NCBI GenBank assembly: GCA_020631735.1
Contig: CM036168.1
Location: 98,746,932-98,810,931 of the forward strand
Direction of reading: 5' to 3'
DNA length: 64,000 bases
From: Saccharum officinarum
Taxonomy: Eukaryota; Streptophyta; Magnoliopsida; Poales; Poaceae
The translations under genes and the position numbers were made by a program. A model generated the notes under the pieces. It was given only the letters and a program-made list of their open reading frames with translations, was not told the DNA's origin and did not search any database. Positions 33,696-44,313 of the stretch are shown piece after piece. Positions within the stretch are counted from its first letter, which is position 1; every line of letters begins with the position of its first letter.

Positions 33696-34464
33696 CTCCC
33701 CTTTGTTGCGACCGAGTAGGGGCGATGGCGGCGGCTTTCCCGGCGAGCCGCGCGCCTCCCTCCCTCCTTGCTCTCTCCTCTCGCTCTCTTACTGCATCTG
33801 GAGATGAGGACGATGGTGGGACGCGGCTCCGACGAGGTAGGTGGGGAGGGATCTGGATCTGAGGCCTCCCTCCCCCTCCTTCCACCCTCTGGATCTCATC
33901 CTCCTGCATGTTGCAGTAGGTGTTGTGTGTTGTTGAAGTAGGTGTTCGGTGTTGTTGTAGTAATATGTTTCACTGTGTTTCAGCAGCTGCAGCAAAATGT
34001 TTCAGTTATCTTTCTTGTGTTGTTTCAATAACATGTTCAAGGTGTTTCAACTCCAATCGTCCCAGTGTTGGATCTTTTTTGTCTTTTTTGTTGTTGTAAT
34101 TTATACGTTCATGGTGTTTCAACTGCTTGAATATATTGTTGTAGCAGTTCGTCGGGCATTGTTGCAACACCACGTTTATGGTGTTTCAGCGTCTTCACCA
34201 TTATGTTGCAGCGAGCATGCGGGGGGGGGGAGCTGAGGGGGGGAGTTGTGGTGGCGAGTTGGCAGCGGGCGGATTCCGTGCGCTTGGAGCGTGGTGTCTT
34301 CCGAGCGCAGCGAGTGGAGGAAGGACGGGGCGGGTTCCCTTCACTCTCGCTGCGGTTTCCTTTTTTTTTCTTTCGTGCGGGGCGGAACGGGCGGGGGCAC
34401 GGGCGGAGTTGGGGGAGCGTCCGGACGCCCCCTATAGCCGGGCATCCGGGCGCTAGCACCCCCC
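33696..34464. other. MULE right part
   Basis: A GC-rich segment with 'ctctcgctctcttactgcat', then an AT-rich 'gttgttgtagtaatatgttt' segment similar to 22976-23130, then a GC-rich end GCGTCCGGACGCCCC...GCTAGCACCCCCC. Overlapping ORFs on both strands (about 34109-34535) show no domain. Confidence 0.6.
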
Positions 34465-34473
34465 TTATACTTT

Positions 34474-37400
34474 TAGTGATGCATCATAACTATTTGGTTA
34501 GCGGCCAAGGTGCAGTGATACATCGCAAGCGATGACCATACATACATCTACTTAGAGCTTCCCTTTCAATTGATTTCCTTATTGGATACAGCTTTCGTGT
34601 AACGATCGATATCCTTGGAAAATAAAATGGACACACGGTTTAGCAGCCAGGACTGAACTGTAAGCTTGACCAGAGAGATAGCCCGTGCATACACGCCAGA
34701 CAAGTCTTAGTCTGTCCTGCTGGTTTGACGACCAGACCAAAATGCATATACACGCCACCTAATAAATCACTGTACAAGTGCCAAAACTTTGGCTGTATTA
34801 TAATGCTAATGCCCCATATAATTGTCTACTCCTTCAAATGTGGTTGCTGTAGCCCCAGCTTGATGATGTGCAAGCAAGGAAGTGTCAACTTCATTCATGA
34901 ACCGTATCGTACCGAAACCCCACCAGCAGGGCAGCAACGGCACCCTACCGCACCATCATATCCCGTTGCCTGTATGATCAAGATAGGATAACCATCTCTT
35001 CATGATGGCTGTCAAAATTATGCAGAGCCTGATGCACTGCTCCAGCTCAAGTGCCCCCCACATAAGCTTGAACCTCTCCTTTTCCCTCTCTGGACAGGAC
35101 GCTAATAGCTGGTTGATACTGATGCGCACGATGATACCATCTCGATCAGGGGATGGATTTGCCAAACCTCTCTTAAAGTCTTATGGGAACACCGGCCCGG
35201 CCCGGACGTCACAAAGACTCTCAGTGCTCGTTTGATCGCTGAAAACGACGATCGAGCTACTAGTGAGAAGCGAGACTCGACCGTTTCCCTTGGCCGAGAG
35301 CAGCAGGAAGCTCGCTCGATTGAAACGGGTGTCATATCATATCATAAACCGGTGGATCAGCTCGGTTTCTCCTAACGATCGTACCGTAGTAGATACCGAT
35401 CAATGTGCAGACTGCATGAATGCCTCCTTAATTTAGCCTTTTAGGCAGGGAGGGAAACAGGTAAACAACCGTCAGAAAGTGATCACACAGAGCGCATCCA
35501 AAGTATTTAATACTAGTAATCCAAAGTAGTACTTTATCTCACTAATTCGTGTATCCCATGTAAAATAATCGTTCGGTCCGCTCGCCAGTTGCCACATAGT
35601 CGCCGATCGAACGAAGCATACAGGAAACAACAACAAGAGGAGCCAGGAACGAACGCACCTGCATTTTCCTATGGTTTCGTCGAGGTCCGTACCCAGCATA
35701 CGCGGCATGAAAAGAAAAATCGCGTCGGAAACGGGAGGTTTCATTCGGCGTGGAGGACGCCGCGGAGGCGTTTGCCTCTTACCTCTCACTCTGGTAGTAG
35801 TACGTGTGTGGCGGGCGCGGTCTCCCTCACCCCCCACCAAACCCAACAACGTGCGGCCCAGTTCTTCGGCACCAAATTTGCGACGACCCCCCGCGGCCGC
35901 GGCCTGATTGATCGGGCGGCATGCCGGCGTGCGAGACATGCGGCCTCTGCAAGGCTCTCGTGCATCCTCTCGCGCGCGATGACGGACGACCACGCCGATC
36001 TCGCCACCCAATACTCGTCTCGTCTCGTCTCGTGCGAGATTGTCAACTGGTCGGCTCGTCCCCTCCCTCTACAGACTACAGAGGCAGGTGGGCGACCTTG
36101 ACTTGGCGTATAAACAACAGCGGCTTGGAACATTCCATTCCGGACACCATTTCTCTTTCTTTAGTGCCAAGCACAACGTCGCACTCGCACGGCTACGGAT
36201 TTAACAAGGCCAGGCCGGCCTCTCTCTCCGCGTAGCTAGCTGAAGAATCCGGTGAACCGTTGCCAAAGATCGAAGCGCACCTAATAAAGAACTCTGGCAA
36301 TGATGGATGACCTAATCTATAAACGATGTGTCCGTCTAATTTAATCTTGGTCGGGTGTGAACACTGCTTGGACTAACGAAACTGATCGGAGCTTTTGCGA
36401 TGCACACTGCTTTCTGAAATTTGAGGCGCAATTTTTGAATGAACGACCCAGCTTTTAATTAATTAGTTAGGTCTAATATAAAGGAGCATCATGCATGATA
36501 ATCTCCCTTTTCCGTGTGATGGCAAAAGGAAACCCAAACTATGGTTAAGCTCACTGTCAGTGTCGAACCGGAGGCTGGCCAGGGGCAAAGCAACGCAGGG
36601 CCATGGCCCGGATCGGAGGCCCCCCGATGGCCGAGGAGCACGTGCGGATAACCACCGTGGGGGCTACCCTGGTGGCTGACAGTGAGAGAGACCCCACCGA
36701 CAGCGAGCTCCACCACCACTAGCTCGCGGGCAAAGCGAAAGGCGATTAGTCACCGGCAACTCTCGCCGCCGTCTCACTCGCTCCCTCCCTCCTTTTGGCC
36801 GGTTTCAGGTGTCTCATCCGAGCCGTCGTCGCTGCGAAAGCGGCTTGGGCAACGGCCAGGGCGTGGCGTCGTGGCGGTCGAATGAACGGCCACGGCTTCT
36901 CTACGATCGCTCGGCGCCAGCTTCAGCTTCTACCTCCTACCGGTAGACGGCTCTGCTGCAGCTGTTGATTGCCTTGCAAATTTGCAATTGCATGCAGTCT
37001 CCAGCTGCCAACGACCGAAAGAAGCTATTATGTTTTTTTAAAAGCCCGAAAGAAGCTATTAGCTGTGTCACAACTGGAGAAGAGTACGTGGTCAAGAAAT
37101 TTGGTGAGCTAACCTCCGTGTCGTTTCATGCGTAATGACCAAGCAAGCACGGAGTACTACTAACCCATATAAATCATCGGGGGGAAATCAAAATGTGTTT
37201 TCTGCATGCAGGGTCCTATAGTATTTGATGACATTGACAAGTTGAGGGTAATGGTAAAGTTGTCCTGAGCATTTGTTCAGAGACCGTAATGATAGACCGT
37301 CAAGATGCCTAAAATAAAGTATTGCAGACAGGATTTCAGATCATTGGCGCCTTTCGGAAAAGCTCCACCGGGCAACGCATGGCTTGCACATCTGATGCTT

Positions 37401-37539
37401 TTGGCCTTTTGCATTGCAAACTGAAAAGAAGCGAGGCTACCTGACGACACGCAGTACACGCCTACAAATTTCAGATCGATGTGTAAAAAAAAGCCTGACG
37501 ATATATAGATTCACGCACTCGCAAGCAAGGTACCAGCAT
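34474..37539. other. Spacer, no gene supported
   Basis: Scattered ORFs up to 179 codons (35472-36011 on the - strand) are arginine-rich reads of GC-rich DNA with no domain or competing-frame bias. A 10-bp inverted pair TCACTGTCAG/CTGACAGTGA (36551 and 36676) brackets 135 bp without a clear target duplication. Confidence 0.5.
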
Positions 37540-37544
37540 GAATT

Positions 37545-37997
37545 CGTTAGTTGATCTCCTCCTGACTCGGTCCAACGACCAAGTCAGGGCCTTGATCGTA
37601 CCCTGATCGGGGTGTCCAGCCATTCAACGGGCTGGCGGGCCTCCATCGCGCAGCACACTATAAGAGAGAGGTGGGGGCCAGGGGCTCAAAGAACGAGGTT
37701 CGCCGCCACCCCATCAGAAACCCTAACCGATCCAGAGGGGAGTGTTGTAAGTGACGGGAAGTCCACCGCCGGCGTCACTGCACCACCACTGCTTCACCTA
37801 TGCCGTCGCCTACCGCACTACCCACGAGATGGCAGACTCGAGCTCCTCCACCTATCCCTACCGGACGGTCAGTTACTTCCACCGTGTCTCTCTCTATTCC
37901 TCTTTCCAGTAAGTGTTCCATGATGTTCTATTGGTTTTATCCCAAATGAAAGTTATGTACCTGCTAGATCCACACCAGTGATCCACAGAATGCAACA
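37545..37997 (+). repeat. E3 5' LTR (453 bp)
   Basis: The first base is C instead of T (CGTTAG versus TGTTAG in the 3' LTR). It contains CACTATAAGAGAG, a probable TATA element, near 37655, and ends ...GAATGCAACA. Confidence 0.92.
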
Positions 37998-37998
37998 A

Positions 37999-38014
37999 TG
38001 GTATCGGAGCAAGG
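37999..38014 (+). promoter_or_regulatory. E3 primer-binding site
   Basis: TGGTATCGGAGCAAGG, one base after the LTR; initiator tRNA-Met type. Confidence 0.8.
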
Positions 38015-39780
38015 TTACTAGGTGTGATCTAGCTTAGGGTAGAAAAATGAACAACAATCAGAAAGAGGTGATTCAAATCGAGTCATACTCTAACCCTAAC
38101 TCTAGATCTGAGACAAATCAGAGAAGGGCAAAGACCGCACTGCGGGAAGAAAACGAAAATGAAATCCTAACCCTAACCCTAAAAGAAAATGGAGAAAGGA
38201 AAGGATGGAATGGGGAGAAACCTACCTGGATCTCTTTCCCACCATCGAGACCGCCGTTGAGCGGGAAGAAGACCCACAGCGTCGTTCGCCGGCGTGCTGG
38301 AAAGGAAGTCGAGCCGAGCTGTCGTCGTCATCGCGACCCGACGCGTGGGCACGGGCTAAGGCGCCGACGCGGAGCCGCTCGACGGCAGCGCGCTCTACCT
38401 TCGGGGAGCACGCGCGCCGGCGAGAGGGCCCACGACGACGCCGTTCTCCTCCTCCGCTCGTCATGGCCGGCAACTGCTGCTGCACGGTGCAGCTAAGAGA
38501 GTGTGGGGGAGGGAGCACAAAAAGGAAACAACAAGGGGAGCTTGACCGGACTCGAGCCGGCGGCCCCTTGCCTCACCGGCGCCGGAGGTCACCAGGTCCG
38601 CCGCCGTGTTGCCTCTGTGGCCAAGAGAGAGAGGAAAGGCAAGAAAGAAATGGGATAGGGTTTGTGACCCGGTCGGCGACATGGTTTTTGGTGCCGCCGA
38701 AAACGACGCCCTGCCGTCCGATTGGATCCAGCGGTTGAGCACGATCGGGCTTCTTCAGGCCCAGGCGGGAGTGGAGTTTTCGCGGCCCAGGCCCAGGTTA
38801 CGGCCTGGGCGCGGGGAACGCGCGCGCTGGGCCGCGGTAGCTGCTGGGCCGCGCAGAAAAGCTAGCCTGCATTGGCGAGCTAGACCACGGGCCATCTTAG
38901 TGCTCAGGCTGATTAACAGTAGATTTTGAGAATTATTTGATTATTATTTTCATAAGCAGTTTTGAAGGAATTTTGTATAGTTTTTCATCTCTATTCAATT
39001 TGATTCAACGGGATAAATTGTTAGAGAGTAGATGAGTATAGAGAAATGCTTCTGAAAAATAGATGAATCTTGCTTTAAGATTTTTAAATGTTTTCGCTGC
39101 AAAGGAAAAGTATAGTGTCTTCTCATTAAATCCGAACCAACAGAAGGATTTAATTTGAAGAGCAGTTACAGTTATTCAATGAATGATGAAAAGGTTATCC
39201 TCCAGTTAAAGTTGGAACCAACAATTTTTTTTGGAGGAATAGTCGGTTTATAGTTAAGATAAATTATAATATTGTTATTTTCTGACCAACATTGATGATA
39301 ACAATATTATAAGTTTATTTATGAGTTTAAGTTTAAAGAAAATTATGATATTGTTATTTTCTGACCAACGTTGATGATAACAATATTATAATTCTATGAG
39401 TTTTATGTTTAAAGTTTAAATCTCTGATGAATTTTGCATCAAAGTGACCAATTTTCAGAGAATAGATAAGAAACAAGAGATGCTCCAGAGCGAGCAGAAT
39501 GAAATGTATTTTCATGTTTTTGCTGCAATGATGATGACGATCTTCAAAATTAAATTGGAAGAATTTAATTTTGAAGAGGGTTATAAGATAATTGAGTTTT
39601 CATATGTTAATTCTATTTCTGCCCAATGGTGATGTGGAATTAATGTAGAAGAATGTTGTTTTATTCTATTTCTGCCAAACAGTGATATAGAATAGAACAT
39701 AAAGTTTTAAAAGTTTAATGAGCATTATTGATGATTATTGATTAATGTTTTTCAGATAAAGAACTTCGTGCCTTTATTCT
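38015..39780 (+). other. E3 leader: telomere-like tract, GC-rich block and hairpin array
   Basis: In order: a (CCCTAA)3-like tract at 38166-38183; a GC-rich block (38200-38930; ORFs here have no domain); then AT-rich sequence with consecutive hairpins at 39125-39154, 39197-39238, 39264-39312, 39343-39391, 39542-39576, 39607-39643 and 39664-39697. E4's leader has the same order on the other strand. Confidence 0.75.
39264..39391 (+). repeat. Two tandem hairpins with 15-bp arms in the E3 leader
   Basis: Arms TTATAATATTGTTAT and ATAACAATATTATAA (39264-39278 and 39298-39312) pair perfectly around a 19-nt loop with CCAACATTGATG. The copy at 39343-39391 has one arm mismatch and loop CCAACGTTGATG. 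Confidence 0.88.
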
Positions 39781-41220
39781 TGAAGGGTGAAAAGAAAATG
39801 AGCTGGGTACTTGTGACTCAGAAGATGAAAAGTGCAATTTTTTGCAGAAAGAAGGCCATTGTATAAGGGACTTCGTTCTCTTTAAAGAATGGCTTCAAAA
39901 GAAAAGAATTCTAGGATATTGATCTAAGAAAAGAAATAAAACAATAAAAGCTTAGTTTAAGAGAAGAATTTGATTTTAGTTTTATTATCATGATAAGAGT
40001 TGTAATAAGTAATATAATTTTAGACTTAATCATTATGATATGAAATGCAATAAGTGACATGTATGTTTAATTTGACCAACGTCGGATTAAGCATGTGTGT
40101 TAAAGTGTATTCGGATTTATTCCTAAGTTTGATGAATGAATATGAGCCAATCTTGACTTTTATGTCCCTTCAAGAAAATTATCTCGCATGGCGGGAAAAA
40201 GGTTTGTGATAATACCCGCATGACGGGAAAAATTTGAGAAAATACCCGCATGGTGAAGTAAAGTTGGCATAGTACTTATGTTAATCAATCCTGCATGGCG
40301 GGAGAAATTTGACATAGTATTTATCCTGCATGACGGGAGAAAGTTGTGATGACTCATGTGCTTTGAGTGTATTCCGCACAGGGAGAAAAGTTTAGGGTAG
40401 CTCTTATGCTATCCTAGTATAAGTTTAAGGAGAACAGAAAGTTCCAGACGAACCTCAAGATAAGAATGACATGCAAGCGTGACTTGCGAAAGTATTAATG
40501 ATAAAAGTCTATGTTGAGTTCTTAAAGTTAAATGAGGACAAAGTACTCCCATATGGATCAAGAAATAATTTCATTTGCATGATGTAATCATGTGGATGAA
40601 GTAAGTAATCAAAATTTCCTCATTCACAAGAGTTCTGAATAGTTTTCGAAATTATGGTAGAAAAGTTCATACCATATTTCGAGGGGAGAAATGTGAGATT
40701 AATTAAGAAAGAACAATTAAGAAAGATACTTTCCCATACTTCAGATAATGCGATGCATACTATGCATTAAAGGCAAGAGTGATCTATAAAAGATGAATGT
40801 GATCGTCGGGAGAGTAAGACGGTCATAATAACGATACCCCTAAAGTAAAGAAACATCTAAATCCATGGACCTTTTACAGTTCCAATAGAAAGATAGCATA
40901 GTCAGCCAGTATTCATACTGGACGCGTTCAGCGTTATTAAGACGGCGCTAAATACGCCATATGAGTTTTAGCAGATTAAACCCAAAATAAGAAAGTTTGA
41001 AGATGTGACAATCTGGGGGAGTATGGTACAAAGAGACCTAACTCCGCAAGGAGGATGAATAATGTAAACAAGGATCTTGTTATACAGGATCTTATAGAAT
41101 CAATTGTCTTTTGACAATAAAGGTCAAGAAATGCTAGTAGCCGAGGCCCCAGAAAGTCTCAAAGAATAAGAAAATCAGATATTTCTGATGATTATAAAGT
41201 CTATATTAGTGAAATTCAAA
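39781..41220 (+). pseudogene. E3 gag remnant and degraded gag-pol junction
   Basis: A broken zinc knuckle is readable near 39832-39873 (CNF.QKEGHCIRD in one frame, with two of the expected cysteines changed), followed by KEWLQKKRIL. An array of 'gcatgrcggga' words lies at 40186-40345. A further hairpin at 40065-40092 has loop ACCAACGTCGG. Integrase is not recognisable, so that part is deleted or fully decayed. Confidence 0.55.
40186..40345 (+). repeat. Degenerate GCATGRCGGGA repeats in E3
   Basis: Five spaced copies of GCATGGCGGGA/GCATGACGGGA/GCATGGTGAAG occur near 40187, 40217, 40248, 40293 and 40328, each followed by an A-rich stretch and 'ttgtgat' or 'ttgacat'. Confidence 0.7.
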
Positions 41221-42670
41221 TGAAGAGTAATCTCATCTAATTTGAAGAAGCCATGAGAGACGTTCATTCGTCCAAGTGGCAAGAAACAAAGGAAGATGAA
41301 ATAAAATTGATAATACCAATAATATTTTAGGATTTAGAATAAATTCCTAAGGAGCTAAAACAGTAGGCTGTGATGGGTCTACAAGACGAAATGTGACTCC
41401 AAAGTGAATGTGTAAAGATGTAGAGCGCGACTTGAATCAAAAGTTTTTGCGCCAAGCGAATGAATAGATTACAATGAGTGCCAGTGGCACATTATGATCT
41501 GAGTTACATCGGATGAAAGTAAATACGGTATTTCCCAAATGGGATTTGTATGAAAATGATTATGTGGCACAACCTAGAGGTTTTGTCATGGAAAGAAAAG
41601 AACGTAAGGGATGCCACCTTTAGAAATCTCTTATGGACTAGAGCAAATCTCTAGACAGTGGCATTTAAAGTTGAAAAGTCAATTAGAAATTTTGGGTTAA
41701 AGAGAATGAGAGGACAATTATACTTGTATAAAAGTTATAGAATGGGAAATTTATTTCCTAATCCTATATATGTGGATGACATCTTACTTGTTAGTAGTGA
41801 TGTCAATCTACTGCATGGGAAGAAGTTTTTGTCCTCAAGGTTCAATAAGGAAGTTTTCGGTGAAACATCTCTCGTTATAAGAATTGAAATTCACCGAGAT
41901 AAAAAAAATGGGTATTAGGACTATCGCATAGGCGTGCTATGAAAAGTTTCTAAAGAAATGAAGTACCTATGCGGGTAAACCTACGCCTGTTCCTATAGTC
42001 AAGGGTAATAGTTTTGAGAACTTTAGTGTTCCAAAAGCAATGTAAGATTGTTATAGATGGACGTCCTATATGTTTCAGCTGTTGGAAGCTTAATGAGTAT
42101 AAAGATAAGACCTTACCCTGACACAGTTCACGTATCCGGGTTATTTTGGTAAAAATCCAGTCCAGAAATAGATCACTAGAATGAAGTTAAGAATGTCAGC
42201 CTCATGCTAAGAAAGAACAAGTACTCTCAAGTAGTTATGGGTACAAATGTTAAATTTTGACGAGATACTTAGTGAAACCCACATAGTAGCTAACACTCGC
42301 AGTTGGAGTTTTATTGTGAAAAAGCTCCAAAGAAACAGTTTCAGTATCATCAGTGATGCAAAGTTATAGTATAGCATGATATGAGGCTGAGAGACAGGCG
42401 AAATGGTTAAGTGAACTTATACCCGGAATTGATAATGGTTGTCAACAGCAATGACCATTTAAGTAGTTTGCTCCTATGACAACGAGTCAAGTGTGCTGCC
42501 AAACACATTGACATTAAAGTTATACGTTGTAAAGGAGAAAGTCCGGAATCGTACTAAAAGTATTGAACGTAAAAGTAACAAGCAAGTGCTTGCGGATCCG
42601 CTTACCAAAGGCTTACCACCCAGTGTGTTCAGAAAACACACAGTCGACATGAGTTTATGGTATATCCTAT
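41221..42670 (+). pseudogene. E3 pol remnant (RT and RNase H)
   Basis: Readable in shifting frames: the segment before RT (SSKWQETKEDEIK near 41270), RT pieces including IYVDDILLVSSDVN (about 41770), IEIHRDKKNG (41883), and the RNase H/C-terminal tail AKHIDIK (42497) to [15 protein letters not shown] (about 42594-42640). Many stops and frameshifts. The tail closely matches E4's. It has no coding function now. Confidence 0.85.
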
Positions 42671-42870
42671 GATTTCCGGACAATAAAGGGCCTAAAGTTA
42701 AAGAATCTGTTTCAGATCAGAGATGTGTATTGTAGCTGTTAAATCTATCGGCGACTGACCGTGACGATAAGGCATGCTCTATACACTAATTTATGATGGA
42801 ACAAATAAAAGTGAAAGCAATTAAAGTCAAAGTTTAAAGTTAAAGTATAAAATGAGATCAAGGAGGAGAA

Positions 42871-43325
42871 TGTTAGTTGATCTCCTCCTGACTCGGTCTA
42901 ACGACCAAGTCAGGGCCTTGATCGTACCCTGATCGGGGGTGTCCAGCCGTTCAACGGGCTGGTGGGCCCCCGTCGCGCAGCACACTATAAGAGAGAGGTA
43001 GGGGCCAGGGGGCTCGAAGAACGAGGTTCGCCGCCACCCCAACAGAAACCCTAACCGATCCAGAGGGGAGTGTTGTAAGCGACGGGAAGTCCACCGCCGG
43101 CGTCACTGCACCACCACTGCTTCACTTAAGCCGTCGTCTACCGCACTACCCACGAGATGGCAGACTCGAGCTCCTCCACCTATCCCTATCGGACGGTCAG
43201 TTATTTCCACCGCGTCTCTCTCTATTCCTCTCTCAAGTAAGTGTTCCATGATGTTTTATTGGTTTTATGCCAAATAAAAGCTATGTACCCGTTACATCCA
43301 CACCAGTGATCCACGGAATGCAACA
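42871..43325 (+). repeat. E3 3' LTR (455 bp)
   Basis: TGTTAGTTGATC...GAATGCAACA, preceded by the polypurine tract AAGGAGGAGAA (42860-42870). Confidence 0.92.
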
Positions 43326-43330
43326 GAATT

Positions 43331-44304
43331 ACCTGCGACACGAATTCTGTCTGAACCCGATCAGAAATCACGTGGCTCGCTCGGGCCTCTGACATCTCCA
43401 CCTCACCAAATCCAGAGGCCATGCGTCTCGTTGCTGCTCCGGCATGAGAATCTGAGATGGCCGGCAGCCCGGCACCCGGCAGCTCAGATCAAAAAGTGCT
43501 TCTCTTCTCTCTTGCCCTGGAATAATCACATCAAGCTTTACCCTTACCATCCCCAGTTCAGTCATTTCAATCAGCAAAAAGGGATTTGTTGCTTGGCCCC
43601 GTGTTGTTTGCAGGGAACAGGCAAACTTCAACATGCATGCATGCATACACACTACTATTGCAATGTTTGTCTACGGTAAAAAAGTTGTTTTGAGAACTAA
43701 GATGGGAGCCAAAAAGAATGTGATTTGCTTGTACTATCTCTGATGGAGACAGTATACATAGGAGTAGGATTTTTTTTTGTTTGGCGATAGATACTGCATA
43801 CTCCTACTAAAGATGGCGTTATGCATATGCACGGGCCTTGCACGCAACGGCGACAGTAACATCGCCATCAGTAGGATAACCTTGTCTGGATACCGGACTC
43901 GAAGCCAGTGGTCGTAGTGTGGCTCCAGATTATGTTCCAGTGCGTAACATTGCACGTTTTTTGTTCCAGAAAAAGAAACATTTGAAAGGTTGTATTCGAG
44001 AAATAAAACAATTTCCAAGCTCTCAGCTCTCTAATCCTCATCGTACGCGACAAGTATTATTCGACATCAGTGTGACAGTGTGCGTGGTGGGTCTTGGCAC
44101 AGGTTCTGCAGGGGCCTTGATACTACCAGTAGTGCACTTCTGTCCTAATAATCCAGTACAGATCACATATATATACTATGCATGCCGTATATATAATACT
44201 CTTTTATACTTGAGAGGCTGGCAATTTGGCACGTACATGCACCGTTTCACTGAAACGTGGCTCCCATGATAAAACCATACGTGCATGATCCTGCATTTCT
44301 TACG
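43331..44304. other. Spacer, no gene seen
   Basis: Contains a short (GCAT)n run near 43634. No ORF with a recognisable domain. Confidence 0.5.
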
Positions 44305-44313
44305 TATATTATA

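Larger units (their letters stand above)
22237..34464. mobile_element. Mutator-like element interrupted by E2
   Basis: Flanked by the exact 9-bp duplication TTATACTTT (22228-22236 and 34465-34473). The ends are degenerate inverted repeats: left CGGAAACGCTATAATCAGGG; right, reversed, GGGGGGTGCTAGCGCCCGGA. They share GG, GCTA and the later GTCCGG/GCCCGG, and most differences are transitions. Without E2 the element is about 1.95 kb. It has no transposase; the inside is GC-rich sequence plus AT-rich 'gttgcagtag...gtttcagcag' sequence, so it is non-autonomous and perhaps a Pack-MULE. Confidence 0.75.
37545..43325 (+). mobile_element. E3: old, decayed Ty1/copia retrotransposon
   Basis: LTRs 37545-37997 and 42871-43325 are flanked by GAATT (37540-37544 and 43326-43330). 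A PBS (TGGTATCGGAGC at 37999) and a PPT (AAGGAGGAGAA before 42871) are present. The leader is long; gag and pol survive only as broken fragments. By eye the LTRs differ at roughly 25-30 positions (about 6%), so this is the oldest of the LTR elements here. The LTR start (TGTTAG...GATCTCC), leader layout and RNase H tail show it is a relative of E4. Confidence 0.93.

Noticed and set aside
35472..36011. 179-codon - strand ORF
   Set aside because: Overlaps equally long + strand ORFs, Arg/Pro-rich, no recognisable domain or promoter.
36551..36685. 10-bp inverted repeat that could mark a small CACTA-like MITE
   Set aside because: No matching target duplication next to the ends and no CACTA terminus.
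40186..40345. CRISPR-like spaced repeats
   Set aside because: Repeats are degenerate, spacers are similar to each other, and they lie inside a plant retrotransposon.
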